From Mycobacteroides chelonae CCUG 47445 (GTDB lineage Bacteria; Actinomycetota; Actinomycetes; Mycobacteriales; Mycobacteriaceae), in contig NZ_CP007220.1 of the NCBI RefSeq assembly GCF_001632805.1, positions 4,278,001 through 4,342,000 of the forward strand: DNA of 64,000 nt. Direction: 5' to 3'. Shown here piece by piece: positions 17,526-27,314 of the stretch. The position numbers and the translations under genes are program-made. The notes under the pieces were generated by a model. It saw only the letters and a list, made by a program, of their open reading frames with translations. It was not told the origin of the DNA and ran no database searches. Each line of letters begins with the position of its first letter. Position 1 is the first letter of the stretch.

Positions 17526-18592
17526 TGAGTTCCGCTGCCCCCGCAGTAGCAGTTGTGGGCTTCGCCCACTCCCCTCACGTACGCAGCACCGAGGGCACCA
17601 CCAACGGTGTCGAGATGCTGGTGCCCTGTTTCCGGGAGATCTACGCCGACCTCGGAATCACCAAGTCCGATATCGGCTTCTGGTGCTCGGGATCATCTGA
17701 TTACCTGGCCGGGCGCGCCTTCTCGTTCATCTCGGCGATCGACTCGATCGGTGCGGTGCCGCCGATCAACGAGTCTCATGTGGAGATGGACGCGGCGTGG
17801 GCGCTGTACGAGGCCTACATCAAGATCCTCACCGGGCAGGTGGAGACCGCACTCGTCTACGGATTCGGGAAGTCGTCTGCCGGCACCCTACGCAGAGCCC
17901 TTGCCCTGCAGACCGATCCGTACACCGTCGCCCCGCTATGGCCCGATTCGGTGTCGTTGGCGGCGCTGCAGGCGCGGGTCGGTCTGGACTCGGGAAAGTG
18001 GACGAAGGAGCAGATGGCGCAGGTTGCCCTCGACGCCCTCGGCCGCGCCCAGCGCGTCGACTCCGAGGCCCCGGCCTCGAGCGTCGACGAGCTGCTGGCG
18101 CGCGAATACTTCGCCGACCCACTGCACAAGCACGACATCGCACCGATATCCGATGGCGCCTCGATCATGGTGCTGGCCTCCGGTGACCGCGCCCGCGAGC
18201 TGCGCGAAAACCCGGCGTGGATTACCGGATTCGAACATCGGATCGAGACACCGATACTCGGTGCCCGAGATCTGACCACCTCGCCATCCACAGCCGCCTC
18301 CGCGGCCGCCGCGACCGGCGGCGACACCTGTTCCATCGAGGTGGCCGAGTTGTACGCGCCGTTCAGCCATCAGCAGCTGATCCTCGCCGACGCCATTGGC
18401 CTCAAGGACTCCACGACCGTGAACCCTTCGGGCGGCACCCTGGTGGCCAACCCGATGTTCTCGGCCGGACTGGAGCGGATCGGCTTTGCCGCACAACATA
18501 TCTGGAATGGTTCGGCAGGAAGGGTGCTGGCCCACGCGACCAGCGGGCCCGTACTTCAGCAGAACCTCGTCGCGGTGCTGGAGGGTAAGTAA
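17525..18592 (+). CDS. ltp4: Ltp4 thiolase-family sterol side-chain aldolase/lyase
   Basis: Lipid-transfer-protein/thiolase-superfamily protein, 355 residues. The fold is recognisable (VAVVGFAHSPHVRS, NPSGGTLVANPMFSAG near residue 299, and a C-terminal HATSGP). The position of the thiolase nucleophilic Cys holds NESHVEMD instead, so thiolysis is unlikely and aldol cleavage is favoured. In Rhodococcus Ltp3 and Ltp4 are required for C-24-branched phytosterol side chains. The order DUF35-ltp4-ltp3 suggests a DUF35-Ltp complex. It is translationally coupled to its upstream partner. Confidence 0.9.
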   Translation: MSSAAPAVAVVGFAHSPHVRSTEGTTNGVEMLVPCFREIYADLGITKSDIGFWCSGSSDYLAGRAFSFISAIDSIGAVPPINESHVEMDAAWALYEAYIKILTGQVETALVYGFGKSSAGTLRRALALQTDPYTVAPLWPDSVSLAALQARVGLDSGKWTKEQMAQVALDALGRAQRVDSEAPASSVDELLAREYFADPLHKHDIAPISDGASIMVLASGDRARELRENPAWITGFEHRIETPILGARDLTTSPSTAASAAAATGGDTCSIEVAELYAPFSHQQLILADAIGLKDSTTVNPSGGTLVANPMFSAGLERIGFAAQHIWNGSAGRVLAHATSGPVLQQNLVAVLEGK

Positions 18593-18594
18593 TC

Positions 18595-19787
<1,193 letters not shown>

Positions 19788-19791
<4 letters not shown>

Positions 19792-20189
19792 GCCTCGCCG
19801 ATGAAGCGGGCAAGCGTTCCCGTGCGGCCGTCGAAGCCCGCGACAAGCAGGCCTGGGTCGACAACTTCGCCGACGACGGCGTAGTGCAGGATCCGGTGGG
19901 TCCGTCGCCGTTCGATCCCGAGGGCAAGGGGCATCGCGGCAAGGAGGCCATTGGGGCTTTCTGGGACAACATCATTGCCCCCACCGAGAACCTGGATTTC
20001 ATCTTCGACGCCACCTATGACTGCGGCACACATCAGGCCAACGTGGGCCGGATCGTCACCACGATGAACGGCTACCAGATGACGGCCGAGGGTGTGTTCA
20101 CCTACGAGGCCAATGACGAGGGCAAGCTCGTCGTGTTGCGCGCGTACTGGGAGTTCGAGAAGGTGGCGGGGACCGCCAAGAAGGTCTGA
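19788..20189 (+). CDS. NTF2-like / ketosteroid isomerase-fold protein
   Basis: 133 residues with the SnoaL/NTF2-like layout: the N-terminal helix region DEAGKRSRAAVEARDKQAWV, an acidic loop FADDGVVQDPVGPSPFDPEG and C-terminal strands ending VLRAYWEF. It resembles the ketosteroid isomerase family used for binding or isomerising steroid-like molecules, but I cannot identify a definite catalytic triad. The ATG overlaps the ltp3 stop by 4 bases, so it is the last gene of the DUF35-ltp operon. The terminator hairpin follows at 20202. Confidence 0.82.
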
Positions 20190-20201
20190 CTCCGCCGAAC
20201 C

Positions 20202-20243
20202 ACATAAAGACCCCCGCGCTCGCAGCGACGGGGGCCTTTATGT
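20202..20243. terminator. Bidirectional terminator hairpin
   Basis: A long stem: ACATAAAG (20202-20209) pairs with CTTTATGT (20236-20243) and CCCCCG (20211-20216) with CGGGGG (20229-20234), with a CGCT/AGCG inner stem. AT-rich ends let it work on both strands between the converging NTF2-like and FprB-like genes. Confidence 0.85.
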
Positions 20244-20250
20244 CTTCGCG

Positions 20251-21597
20251 CTAAGAGGCCTGGCGACCGGCGCTGATCATCTCCTCGCGCGGTACCACTT
20301 TGATGCGTTCGCGACCCTGTTCCTCGCCGAGGGCTACCTCGTGAGCATCGAGCCGTTCCCACTCCTCCCACGTGGTGTAGTCAATCCCGCTTCCCCGTAG
20401 ATGCGCGAAAATCGCATCGGGGTCGGAGATTTCGGCGGGTTGAATACCCGGGAGGTCTGCCAGCAGGCTGGAAATCGTCTCGGCGGCGTCAGATTTGGTG
20501 TGTCCGATCAAGCCCACAGGCCCGCGCTTGACCCAGCCCGTGACGTAGGTCGATTCGACCGGGATTCCGTCGATATCGAGCACCCGCCCGGCGTCGTGCG
20601 GGACAACCCCGGCGTGGTGGTCGAACGGCAGATCCGCCAGGTGCGAGGAGATGTAGCCGACCGCGCGGTAGACCGCCTGCACCGGCCAGTCGGTGTATTC
20701 GCCTGTTCCCCTGACAGTTCCGTTGCCGATGAGTTCGGTGCGCTCGGTGCGCAGGGCTTCGACCCGATCGATCCCCAGCACGGCCGCGGGCGACTGGCAC
20801 AGGTGGATGTGGATGCGGTGCGGCGCGCCGGTGGGCTCGGTGTCGAGGTACTTCATCATGGTGTCGACGACGAGCTTGGTGGCCTTACTGGAATTGATGG
20901 CCTGCTGGCTGCCCTCGTCGATCTCAAATCCCTCTGGGTGCACGATGACATCCACACTCGGCGAGTGGGACAGCTCGCGAAACTCCATGGGGCTGAACTT
21001 GATCTGCGCCGGACCACGCCGTGCGAAGACGTGCACGTCGGTGGCCTGGTTGAGCGCCAGACCCTGATAGACGTTGGCGGGGATCTCGGTGCTGAGCTGT
21101 TCGTCGGCGGGCTTGGCCAGCATGCGCGCGATATCCAGGGCCACATTTCCGGCTCCCAGCACCGCAACGCTCTTGGCCGTCAGCGGCCAGTCACGTGGCA
21201 CGTCGGGATGACCGTCGTACCAGGAGACGAAGTCGGCGGCGCCATAGCTTTCCGGAAGGTCGATACCGGGGATGTCGAGGTCACGGTCGGCGCGCGCGCC
21301 AGTCGAGAAGATCACCGCGTCATAGAAGCGCCGCAGATCCGAGAGCTTGATGTCGGTGCCGTAGTGGACATTGCCGATGAACCGAATCTCGTCGCGCGAG
21401 AGCACCCGGCGCAGCGCCTTGATGATCTCCTTGATGCGGGGATGATCGGGAGCCACGCCGTAACGCACCAAGCCATAGGGCGCAGGCAGCCGATCGAACA
21501 CATCGACCTGCGCCTGCTCGTACTCCTTGGTGAGGATGTCGGCGGCGTAGATACCGGCCGGACCTGCGCCGATAACCGCGACTCGGATCTTCCTCAT
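20251..21597 (-). CDS. FprB-like ferredoxin-NADP+ reductase (adrenodoxin reductase family)
   Basis: 448-residue flavoprotein of the adrenodoxin reductase family. FAD-binding GAGPAG is at residues 10-15, YGLVRYGVAPDHPRIKEI follows near residue 48, and the NADPH motif GAGNVALDIARML is near residue 150. It most resembles the reductase part of mycobacterial FprB but lacks the N-terminal ferredoxin domain. The ATG at 21597 has an AGGGG site 5-6 bases upstream. An IdeR-type iron box lies 26 bases upstream, so it is probably induced by iron starvation. Its ferredoxin partner is not adjacent. Confidence 0.87.
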   Translation of the reverse strand: MRKIRVAVIGAGPAGIYAADILTKEYEQAQVDVFDRLPAPYGLVRYGVAPDHPRIKEIIKALRRVLSRDEIRFIGNVHYGTDIKLSDLRRFYDAVIFSTGARADRDLDIPGIDLPESYGAADFVSWYDGHPDVPRDWPLTAKSVAVLGAGNVALDIARMLAKPADEQLSTEIPANVYQGLALNQATDVHVFARRGPAQIKFSPMEFRELSHSPSVDVIVHPEGFEIDEGSQQAINSSKATKLVVDTMMKYLDTEPTGAPHRIHIHLCQSPAAVLGIDRVEALRTERTELIGNGTVRGTGEYTDWPVQAVYRAVGYISSHLADLPFDHHAGVVPHDAGRVLDIDGIPVESTYVTGWVKRGPVGLIGHTKSDAAETISSLLADLPGIQPAEISDPDAIFAHLRGSGIDYTTWEEWERLDAHEVALGEEQGRERIKVVPREEMISAGRQAS

Positions 21598-21623
21598 GCC
21601 ATCCCCTTTGATTCGGACATTGA

Positions 21624-21642
21624 TTAGGTAAGGCAAGCCTAA
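21624..21642. promoter_or_regulatory. IdeR-type iron box
   Basis: TTAGGTAAGGCAAGCCTAA matches the 19-bp mycobacterial IdeR consensus (TTAGGTTAGGCTAACCTAA) at 16 positions. It sits directly upstream of the FprB-like gene and about 80 bp from the divergent deazaflavin-type gene. Confidence 0.75.
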
Positions 21643-21720
21643 AAAGAATTCCGAAGAAAGTGGGACGCACGTCCAGAGATCCTGGTCACACTCCCGATCG
21701 CATCTCAGTAGCCTGAACGC

Positions 21721-22197
21721 GTGCTCATCGCGCTCATCCTCATCGGCGTAGTCGTGGCGGTTCCGCTCGCCCTATTCGCACTGCTCGTAGCCGGTATCCG
21801 GATGCAGATCCCCGCGATACTCAACGCGATCCGCCGGTTCAATCGCGCCGTCACCAACCCGAGGGTGATGACAACCGCCGGTACCGCATCCACATCAACA
21901 GCGGTCATCCACCACACCGGCAGGAACAGCGGACGTGCCTACGAGACCCCGGTCGAGGCCTTCGACACACACGAGAACACCGTGCTCATCCTCTTGCCGT
22001 ACGGCGCGAACGCCGACTGGGTCCGCAATGTCATCGCGCGGGGCGGCGCCGAATTGGTCCGGGCCGGGGAAACTCTGCGCCTTACCGACCCACGCGTGGT
22101 CCACACCGCCCAGGTGCGTGCCCAGCTGCCCGCCAAGGAATTGCGGATGCAGCGGGTGTTCAACGTGCCCGACTGCCTGCAGCTGAGCAGGCCGTAG
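21721..22197 (+). CDS. Membrane-anchored DDN-like deazaflavin-dependent nitroreductase family protein
   Basis: 158 residues. An N-terminal hydrophobic helix (about 1-25) is followed by a split-barrel domain with HHTGRNSGRAYETPVEAF (about 64-81) and ILLPYGANADWVRNVIARGG (about 90-109), the pattern of the F420-dependent DDN/FGD-type family. The membrane helix is an addition to most family members. The GTG start follows TAGCCT (21709-21714) by 6 bases, a leaderless layout. The substrate is unknown. It is divergent from the FprB-like gene. Confidence 0.82.
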   Translation: MLIALILIGVVVAVPLALFALLVAGIRMQIPAILNAIRRFNRAVTNPRVMTTAGTASTSTAVIHHTGRNSGRAYETPVEAFDTHENTVLILLPYGANADWVRNVIARGGAELVRAGETLRLTDPRVVHTAQVRAQLPAKELRMQRVFNVPDCLQLSRP

Positions 22198-22200
22198 CGG

Positions 22201-22722
22201 TTAGGTGTCCAAACCGGCCAGGTAGCGCTGCCCGAGTGCCTGGTACGCGGCCGGAACACCCTTGGTGAGGAACTCCGCCGGAGTACCCGCAACAGGGCCC
22301 TTGACCTTGGCGGGCGATCCCATCACCAGCACGTCCTCCGGAATCTGGGCGCCGCCGAGCACCAACGAACCCGCCGCCACCATGCTGCGCGAACCGATGG
22401 AGGCGCCGTCGAGCACGGTCGCGTGATTTCCGATCAGGGCGCCATCGCCCACGGTGCAGCTGTGCACCAGGCACATGTGGGCCACGGTGGCACCCTCGCC
22501 GATATCGACCGGCATCCCCGGGTCGCTGTGCAGCACCGACCCGTCCTGAATGTTGGCGCCCGCACGAATGACAATCGGCGCGTAATCGGCACGAAGAACC
22601 GTGTTGAACCAGATCGAAGCACCGGCTTCCACCGTGACGTCTCCGATAAGACAGGCGGTCGGCGCGACGAACGCCTCCGGGTGGACGCTCGGGCTTTTTC
22701 CGTCGAGTGAGTACAAAGGCAT
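22201..22722 (-). CDS. Gamma-class carbonic anhydrase-like hexapeptide-repeat protein
   Basis: 173-residue left-handed beta-helix protein similar to Rv3525c. Hexapeptide repeats run through about residues 10-140 (ACLIGDVTVEAGASIWFNTV and following). The three candidate metal His are in VLHSD (near 66) and HMCLVH (about 83 and 88), the arrangement of gamma carbonic anhydrases and YrdA/PaaY relatives. The ATG at 22722 follows TAGGGT with a 6-base spacer (leaderless). Its link to sterol metabolism is positional only. It ends 3 bases after the convergent gene. Confidence 0.87.
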   Translation of the reverse strand: MPLYSLDGKSPSVHPEAFVAPTACLIGDVTVEAGASIWFNTVLRADYAPIVIRAGANIQDGSVLHSDPGMPVDIGEGATVAHMCLVHSCTVGDGALIGNHATVLDGASIGSRSMVAAGSLVLGGAQIPEDVLVMGSPAKVKGPVAGTPAEFLTKGVPAAYQALGQRYLAGLDT

Positions 22723-22794
22723 GCGCAGACCCTAGCCAAGGCCACTATTTCCGCTTGTGGCAGGCACATTTCTTGCGCCCCGGGGGGTCAAAAC

Positions 22795-22808
22795 TGTAAC
22801 CTGTTCTA
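22795..22808. promoter_or_regulatory. KstR-type operator upstream of kshA
   Basis: TGTAACCTGTTCTA fits TnnAACnnGTTnnA. It lies 55 bp upstream of the kshA ATG and 72 bp upstream of the divergent carbonic anhydrase-like gene. Confidence 0.83.
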
Positions 22809-22863
22809 GTTGAAGATGGTCGCCCGAGCGGCCAGCATTGAAACACTTGGAGGCAGCCCCGCC

Positions 22864-24066
22864 ATGAGCACAGATACCGCAGCAGGAACCGGCGTTCGCG
22901 AGATCGACACTGGTGAGCTTCCGACGCGTTATGCCCGTGGTTGGCATTGCTTGGGTGTTGCCGAGAGTTTCCGCGACGGTGAGCCCCATGCGATCGATGC
23001 GTTCGGCACCAAGTTGGTGGTTTTCGCCGACTCCCAGGGAGAGCTCAAAGTCCTTGATGCCTACTGCCGTCACATGGGCGGGGATCTGTCCCAGGGCAGC
23101 ATCAAGGGCGACAACGTGGCCTGCCCGTTCCACGACTGGCGCTGGGGCGGCGACGGCAAATGCAAGCTCGTCCCCTACGCCAAGCGCACCCCGAAGCTGG
23201 CCCGCACCCGCGCTTGGACCACCGACATCAAAAGCGGTCTGCTGTTCGTCTGGCATGACGCCGAGGGCAACGGCCCCACCGAGGACGTTGCAATCCCGGA
23301 GGTTCCCGAGTACCACGACGACGGCTGGACCACCTGGGACTGGAACACCATCGTCATCGAGGGCTCCAACTGCCGCGAAATCGTCGACAACGTCACCGAT
23401 ATGGCGCACTTCTACTACATCCACTTCGGCTTCCCGACCTTCTTCAAGAACGTTTTCGAAGGACACATCGCCTCCCAATATCTGCGCACCGTCGGACGTC
23501 CGGATGTCACCCTGGGCGGTTCCTCGCAGTACACCGGCGAGCAGATCCTGGACTCAGAAGCCTCCTACTTCGGGCCCTCATTCATGATCAACTGGCTGCA
23601 CAACAACTACGGCGGCTACAAAGCCGAGTCAATCCTGATCAACTGCCACTACCCGATCGATCAGAATTCCTTTGTGCTGCAATACGGTGTCATCGTCCAA
23701 AAGCCCGAAGGCATGGACGAGAAAATGACCGGCAAGCTCTCACGCGCGATGACCAAGGGTGTCGGACAAGGCTTCCTGCAAGACGTCGTGATCTGGAAGA
23801 ACAAAACCCGCATTGACAACCCGCTGCTCGTCGAAGAAGACGGCGCCGTCTACCAGATGCGCCGCTGGTACTCACAGTTCTATGTCGACAAGGCCGACGT
23901 CACTCCGGAGATGACCGACCGATTCGAACTCGAAATCGACACCACCAAGGCCAACGAATTCTGGCACGGCGAGGTCGACGAAAACCTCAAACGCCAAGCC
24001 GAAGAGAAGGCTTCTGCAGAATCTCAAGCCGAGGTCGAATCTCCTGCTGAGGCGACGCAAAGCTAG
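22864..24066 (+). CDS. kshA: KshA, oxygenase component of 3-ketosteroid 9-alpha-hydroxylase
   Basis: Rieske non-haem iron oxygenase, 400 residues, that hydroxylates C9 of the steroid nucleus and so triggers ring B opening. The Rieske ligands are Cys68, His70, Cys87 and His90 (CRHMGGDL and CPFHDW). The mononuclear iron ligands include His182 and His187 in TDMAHFYYIHF. The ATG at 22864 matches the start of known KshA proteins and has GGAGG 10 bases upstream; earlier in-frame starts lie close to the operator. The reductase KshB is not in this window. An acidic Ala/Glu-rich tail follows the core. Confidence 0.95.
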   Translation: MSTDTAAGTGVREIDTGELPTRYARGWHCLGVAESFRDGEPHAIDAFGTKLVVFADSQGELKVLDAYCRHMGGDLSQGSIKGDNVACPFHDWRWGGDGKCKLVPYAKRTPKLARTRAWTTDIKSGLLFVWHDAEGNGPTEDVAIPEVPEYHDDGWTTWDWNTIVIEGSNCREIVDNVTDMAHFYYIHFGFPTFFKNVFEGHIASQYLRTVGRPDVTLGGSSQYTGEQILDSEASYFGPSFMINWLHNNYGGYKAESILINCHYPIDQNSFVLQYGVIVQKPEGMDEKMTGKLSRAMTKGVGQGFLQDVVIWKNKTRIDNPLLVEEDGAVYQMRRWYSQFYVDKADVTPEMTDRFELEIDTTKANEFWHGEVDENLKRQAEEKASAESQAEVESPAEATQS

Positions 24067-24070
24067 TGCC

Positions 24071-24562
24071 ATGACTGAAGTTTCGGCAGGGTCATCCTTG
24101 ACTGAGAAGAACACCAGCCCACCACCGGTGGAGGACCTGGCGCAGTCAATGCTGGCACTGCACGGCGCCCATGGGGACGACCACGACCATCTGCCGACGG
24201 GGCGACCGAACGGACACTGGTCGAAGGCGCCGGCCTTCGAGCACGATCCAGAACGCGCCGCACGCCTACATGAGGCAACCGAGGACGACAAACAGCGGTA
24301 TCTGACCTCCGGCTTACAGGAGGTCGACTGCCGGTTCTGCCATGGCTCGGTGATGGTGAAGAAACTCGGCGTCAATCACACTGCCGTGCAATGGAATGCC
24401 GCGGCCGCAGGGCGATGCGCGTTCTTCGCGCAGATGCGCGAGGAGGGCACCAACACCGCGCGGGTGCGCGGGTGCCCGCGTCTATCTGACAGCATCGCGC
24501 ATGCCGTGGCCGAGGGTTGCCTCGACCCGATCTGCACGGCTCCGCCTCCCGGAGACGGCTGA
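24071..24562 (+). CDS. Conserved Cys-rich hypothetical protein downstream of kshA (Rv3527-like)
   Basis: 163 residues, beginning 4 bases after the kshA stop and so co-transcribed with it. The N-terminal 50 residues are His/Asp/Pro-rich and probably disordered. The C-terminal half has CRFCHGS (about residues 87-93) and later Cys in GRCAFF, RGCPRL and GCLDPIC, a spacing that could bind zinc or an Fe-S cluster. I recognise no catalytic motif. Context suggests a role linked to KshA or steroid ring degradation, unproven. Confidence 0.8.
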   Translation: MTEVSAGSSLTEKNTSPPPVEDLAQSMLALHGAHGDDHDHLPTGRPNGHWSKAPAFEHDPERAARLHEATEDDKQRYLTSGLQEVDCRFCHGSVMVKKLGVNHTAVQWNAAAAGRCAFFAQMREEGTNTARVRGCPRLSDSIAHAVAEGCLDPICTAPPPGDG

Positions 24563-24563
24563 C

Positions 24564-24995
24564 CTAAAGCTCCAGCAGCACGGTCACCGGACCGTCATTG
24601 ATCAGTTCAACGCTCATGTGTGCTCCGAACACGCCGTCTTCCACGTGCGCGCCGAGGCTGCGCAGGGCGTCGGCGAATGCCGTCACGATCGGTTCGGCGA
24701 CGCTTGCGGGTGCCGCCGCGTTCCACGCCGGACGACGCCCCTTCTTCGTGTTGGCATACAACGTGAATTGACTGACCACCAGTACCGGGGCACCTAGGTC
24801 GGCAGCAGACTTCTCATCATCGAGAATGCGCAGCTGCCACAGTTTTTCTGCGAGTTGAGCGGCCTTGTCGGCATCGTCGTCGTGGGTGACACCCACCAAA
24901 GCCAACAGTCCCTGACCTTCGGGGCGGATCGCACCAACCACCTGCCCGTCGACGGACACGGCTGCCGAAGTGACCCGCTGCACCAGAACACGCAC
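24564..24995 (-). CDS. dtd: D-aminoacyl-tRNA deacylase
   Basis: 143-residue DTD protein that removes D-amino acids mischarged on tRNA. Signatures are [17 protein letters not shown] at the start, the active-site [20 protein letters not shown] (about residues 75-94) and a C-terminal [12 protein letters not shown] carrying the Gly/Pro cross-subunit motif in modified form. The GTG start follows TAGGGT (25002-25007, minus) by 6 bases, indicating a leaderless transcript. It is a housekeeping gene unrelated to the sterol pathway. Confidence 0.92.
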   Translation of the reverse strand: MRVLVQRVTSAAVSVDGQVVGAIRPEGQGLLALVGVTHDDDADKAAQLAEKLWQLRILDDEKSAADLGAPVLVVSQFTLYANTKKGRRPAWNAAAPASVAEPIVTAFADALRSLGAHVEDGVFGAHMSVELINDGPVTVLLEL

Positions 24996-24996
24996 G

Positions 24997-25351
24997 CTAC
25001 GACCCTATCAGCGCTGCCAGTTTTTCCGCCTGTGCCCTAATCTCCACGAATGACGTTGTTTCCCAGAGGTTTCCACGCCGCAATGGCCCTATTGCCCACA
25101 TGGGCACCACGCCAGGTAGCAGCCTTCCATCAGTATCGGTATCCAACCCGAGGTTCAGTGGGCCGGGTCGCGCCAGTCCGTCGGCAAGGAGTTGGTTCCA
25201 CAACCGATCGGCACCGGCGGTGAGATCGTATTGCGGCCCGGTGCAATTGATCACCGCGCGCACGCAGTGTCCCGATGGTCTCGCGCCGCAGTAGATGCAG
25301 GGCGACAAGCGTTCCCGCCGCGCCGGCGCCTACTACGGCGATGCGGGTCAC
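24997..25351 (-). pseudogene. Remnant of an FAD/NAD(P)-binding protein gene (internal deletion)
   Basis: The 5' end (25351 downward) reads TRIAVVGAGAAGTLVALHLL, a perfect dinucleotide-binding start. After about 22-25 codons the frame leaves the family. A different frame then reads AVINCTGPQYDLTAG and ends with WAIGPLRRGNLWETTSFVEI, the C-terminal part of the same type of flavoprotein (HI0933-like/FAD_NAD_binding_9). Intact relatives are about 450 residues, so roughly 300 codons appear to be missing. It immediately follows the sulfotransferase gene, with which its start overlaps. Confidence 0.75.
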
Positions 25352-26511
25352 AGCCCCGCGAACCGCTCCATCACCGCTTCCTTACTCAGCCCATAGTCGG
25401 CAAGCGAGTAGACATGCTTGGGTGCGCGCGGGCCCTTTTGACTCTCATCGTTCATCTTCTGCATCTCCACCAGAGCGGACGCCGACAGCTCCAATCCAAA
25501 GTGCCGGTAAATGGATTCAACGGTGCCGATCGGATCGGAGATGAAGTCGAAGTAGTCGACATCGCAGAATTGCGCCTCGTCGTACTTGGTGCGCGCGGAC
25601 TTGAACGACTCCAGGCCACGAGCCCAGGTATCCAGCTGATCAGCGCCGAGAGTGGCGCCGACAAAGGTCTCCGACCAGCCTGCCGTCGCATGCTCGTTGA
25701 GCGAGCAGACCGAGGCAATGATGGTCTCGGCGGGGCGGTGCGTCTGGATGACCAATGCATCCGGGTACACCTCCATGAGCGCATCAAGGGCAAAAAGATG
25801 ACTCGGATTCTTGAGCACCCAACGCTTTTCGATGTCATTGAGACCGATCAGCTGCAAGTTGGCCCGATAACGGCGGTAGGCCGGGGTCCAGTCCTGCTGC
25901 GACAACCACTGTGCGTAGGAGGGCACGTGCGCAAGACATTCATACGAAACCGAGTGCACCGACTGCCGCAGAAGCTGCCAGCATTCCTCGACCTCGGTGG
26001 CCGACATGTAATGCAGCCCCATAAATTCCGGGTTCTCCACGTGGTGCTTGGAGAACTGCTCCTCCAACTGTTGGTACACCGGATTGGCATCCCAGGTATC
26101 GCGCGCCGGTCGAGGCTGCGGGAAGTCGGCCAGCCACATCTCCAGCCCCTGATGCATCGGATCAGCGTTGAGCAGGCGGTGCAGCGCGGTGGTGCCCGTG
26201 CGCGGTAGTCCGGTGACAAAGATGGGTCGATCGATGGCGACCTGCGCATGGTCGGGGTGCGCCTTGAATGCCGCTTCGCTGAGCAACCGTGCGCCCAACG
26301 CACCACGCAGGAATACCCGAGACATCTTGGAGCCCAACGGGGTCAGCCCGGCTTCACTGTGATACGAGTCGAGCAGCACCCCAAGCGCTTCACGGTAGTT
26401 GTCGACGGCCCCGTCCCCGAAGTCGTTCAGTCCGATCAGCCGGGTGGCCGACTCGTGCAAATCGTCGACGGTGCCGACGCTGGTGCGCTCTGTGTTTGAT
26501 TCAAGACTCAT
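25348..26511 (-). CDS. PAPS-dependent sulfotransferase (Sulfotransfer_3 type, Rv3529c-like)
   Basis: 387 residues. The 5'-phosphosulfate-binding loop is VTGLPRTGTTALHRLLNADP (about residues 97-116), and the downstream 3'-phosphate region includes KNPSHLFALDALMEVYPDAL (about 213-232) followed by IQTHRPAETIIASVCSL. The family transfers sulfate from PAPS to a hydroxyl acceptor. The acceptor here is unknown; a sterol metabolite or lipid is plausible from the locus. It is the last gene of a three-gene operon. The nearby cysD-cysNC genes make its co-substrate. Confidence 0.88.
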   Translation of the reverse strand: MSLESNTERTSVGTVDDLHESATRLIGLNDFGDGAVDNYREALGVLLDSYHSEAGLTPLGSKMSRVFLRGALGARLLSEAAFKAHPDHAQVAIDRPIFVTGLPRTGTTALHRLLNADPMHQGLEMWLADFPQPRPARDTWDANPVYQQLEEQFSKHHVENPEFMGLHYMSATEVEECWQLLRQSVHSVSYECLAHVPSYAQWLSQQDWTPAYRRYRANLQLIGLNDIEKRWVLKNPSHLFALDALMEVYPDALVIQTHRPAETIIASVCSLNEHATAGWSETFVGATLGADQLDTWARGLESFKSARTKYDEAQFCDVDYFDFISDPIGTVESIYRHFGLELSASALVEMQKMNDESQKGPRAPKHVYSLADYGLSKEAVMERFAGL

Positions 26512-26528
26512 GTGGATTCTCCTTGTGG

Positions 26529-27314
26529 CTAAGCGTGGAACTCGCCGCAGTTGACATCGAGGGCCTGGCCGGTGATTCCGCTCGCCAGGTTGGACGCAAG
26601 GAACAGCACGGCGTTGGCCACTTCCTCGGTGGTCGGAAGCCGTTTGAGATCGGAGTTCGCGGCCGTGTATTCGTAGATCTGCTCGACGGTGCCGCCGTAC
26701 TTCTTGGCCTGATGCTCGAAGTAGCCCTTGAGGTTCTCACCCCACATGTATCCGGGTACCACCGAGTTCACCCGAACTCCCAGTGGCCCCAATTCTGTGG
26801 CCAACGACTGTGACATGGCCAGCAGCGCGGACTTGGCGATTTTGTAACTGCCGTAACGGATCTGCGAGTGCCGGATGACCATCGAGTTGATGTTGACCAC
26901 CGCCCCGTTCGATCGGGCGAGCGCACCCGCAAAGCCCTGCGTCAGTCTCAGCGTACCGACCACCGTGAGTTCGACGCTATCGCGAATATGCTGATAGTCC
27001 GTCTTCTCCAAAGACTTCATCGAGGGAATGCTAAAGGCGTTGTTGACAAGGACGTCGATGCTTCCGAATGTTTCGGTGGCACGTTCGACGAGGTTGGCGA
27101 CACTGGACTCATCGGTGATATCTGTGGCCACCGCAAGGGCCTTGCGCCCGGTCGCGGTGATCTGTTCGGCCGCCTCTTCGAGGCGCGACTGGGTACGTGC
27201 CGCGAGGACGACATCGGCACCGGCCGCGGCGAACTTGGTGGCCAGTGCGCCGCCCAACCCTGGGCCGATACCGGACACCACGACAACCTTGCCGTCAAAG
27301 TCAAGGAGACTCAT
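26529..27314 (-). CDS. Short-chain dehydrogenase (Rv3530c-like)
   Basis: 261-residue SDR. It has the cofactor motif SGIGPGLG (residues 14-21), NNA at about residue 91 and the catalytic YGSYKIAK (Tyr and Lys around 154-158), with NSM supplying the catalytic Ser. The PGYMWGENLKGYFEH insertion near residue 185 resembles steroid-acting SDRs. Its start overlaps the stop of the upstream Rv3531c-like gene, so translation is coupled. It probably oxidises a hydroxyl or reduces a ketone of a sterol intermediate; the exact substrate is unknown. Confidence 0.88.
   Translation of the reverse strand: MSLLDFDGKVVVVSGIGPGLGGALATKFAAAGADVVLAARTQSRLEEAAEQITATGRKALAVATDITDESSVANLVERATETFGSIDVLVNNAFSIPSMKSLEKTDYQHIRDSVELTVVGTLRLTQGFAGALARSNGAVVNINSMVIRHSQIRYGSYKIAKSALLAMSQSLATELGPLGVRVNSVVPGYMWGENLKGYFEHQAKKYGGTVEQIYEYTAANSDLKRLPTTEEVANAVLFLASNLASGITGQALDVNCGEFHA

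Noticed and set aside
20401..21627. 408-codon frame antisense to the FprB-like reductase
   Set aside because: Ends on the IdeR-type box and has no domain; the reductase on the minus strand has FAD and NADPH motifs.
22810..22863. Extended N-terminus of KshA starting near the KstR site
   Set aside because: Known KshA proteins begin at the residues encoded from 22864, and the extension has no ribosome site.
24071..24562. Reading the Cys-rich gene after kshA as the reductase KshB or a ferredoxin
   Set aside because: It lacks FAD/NAD motifs and the Cys spacing does not match any ferredoxin type.
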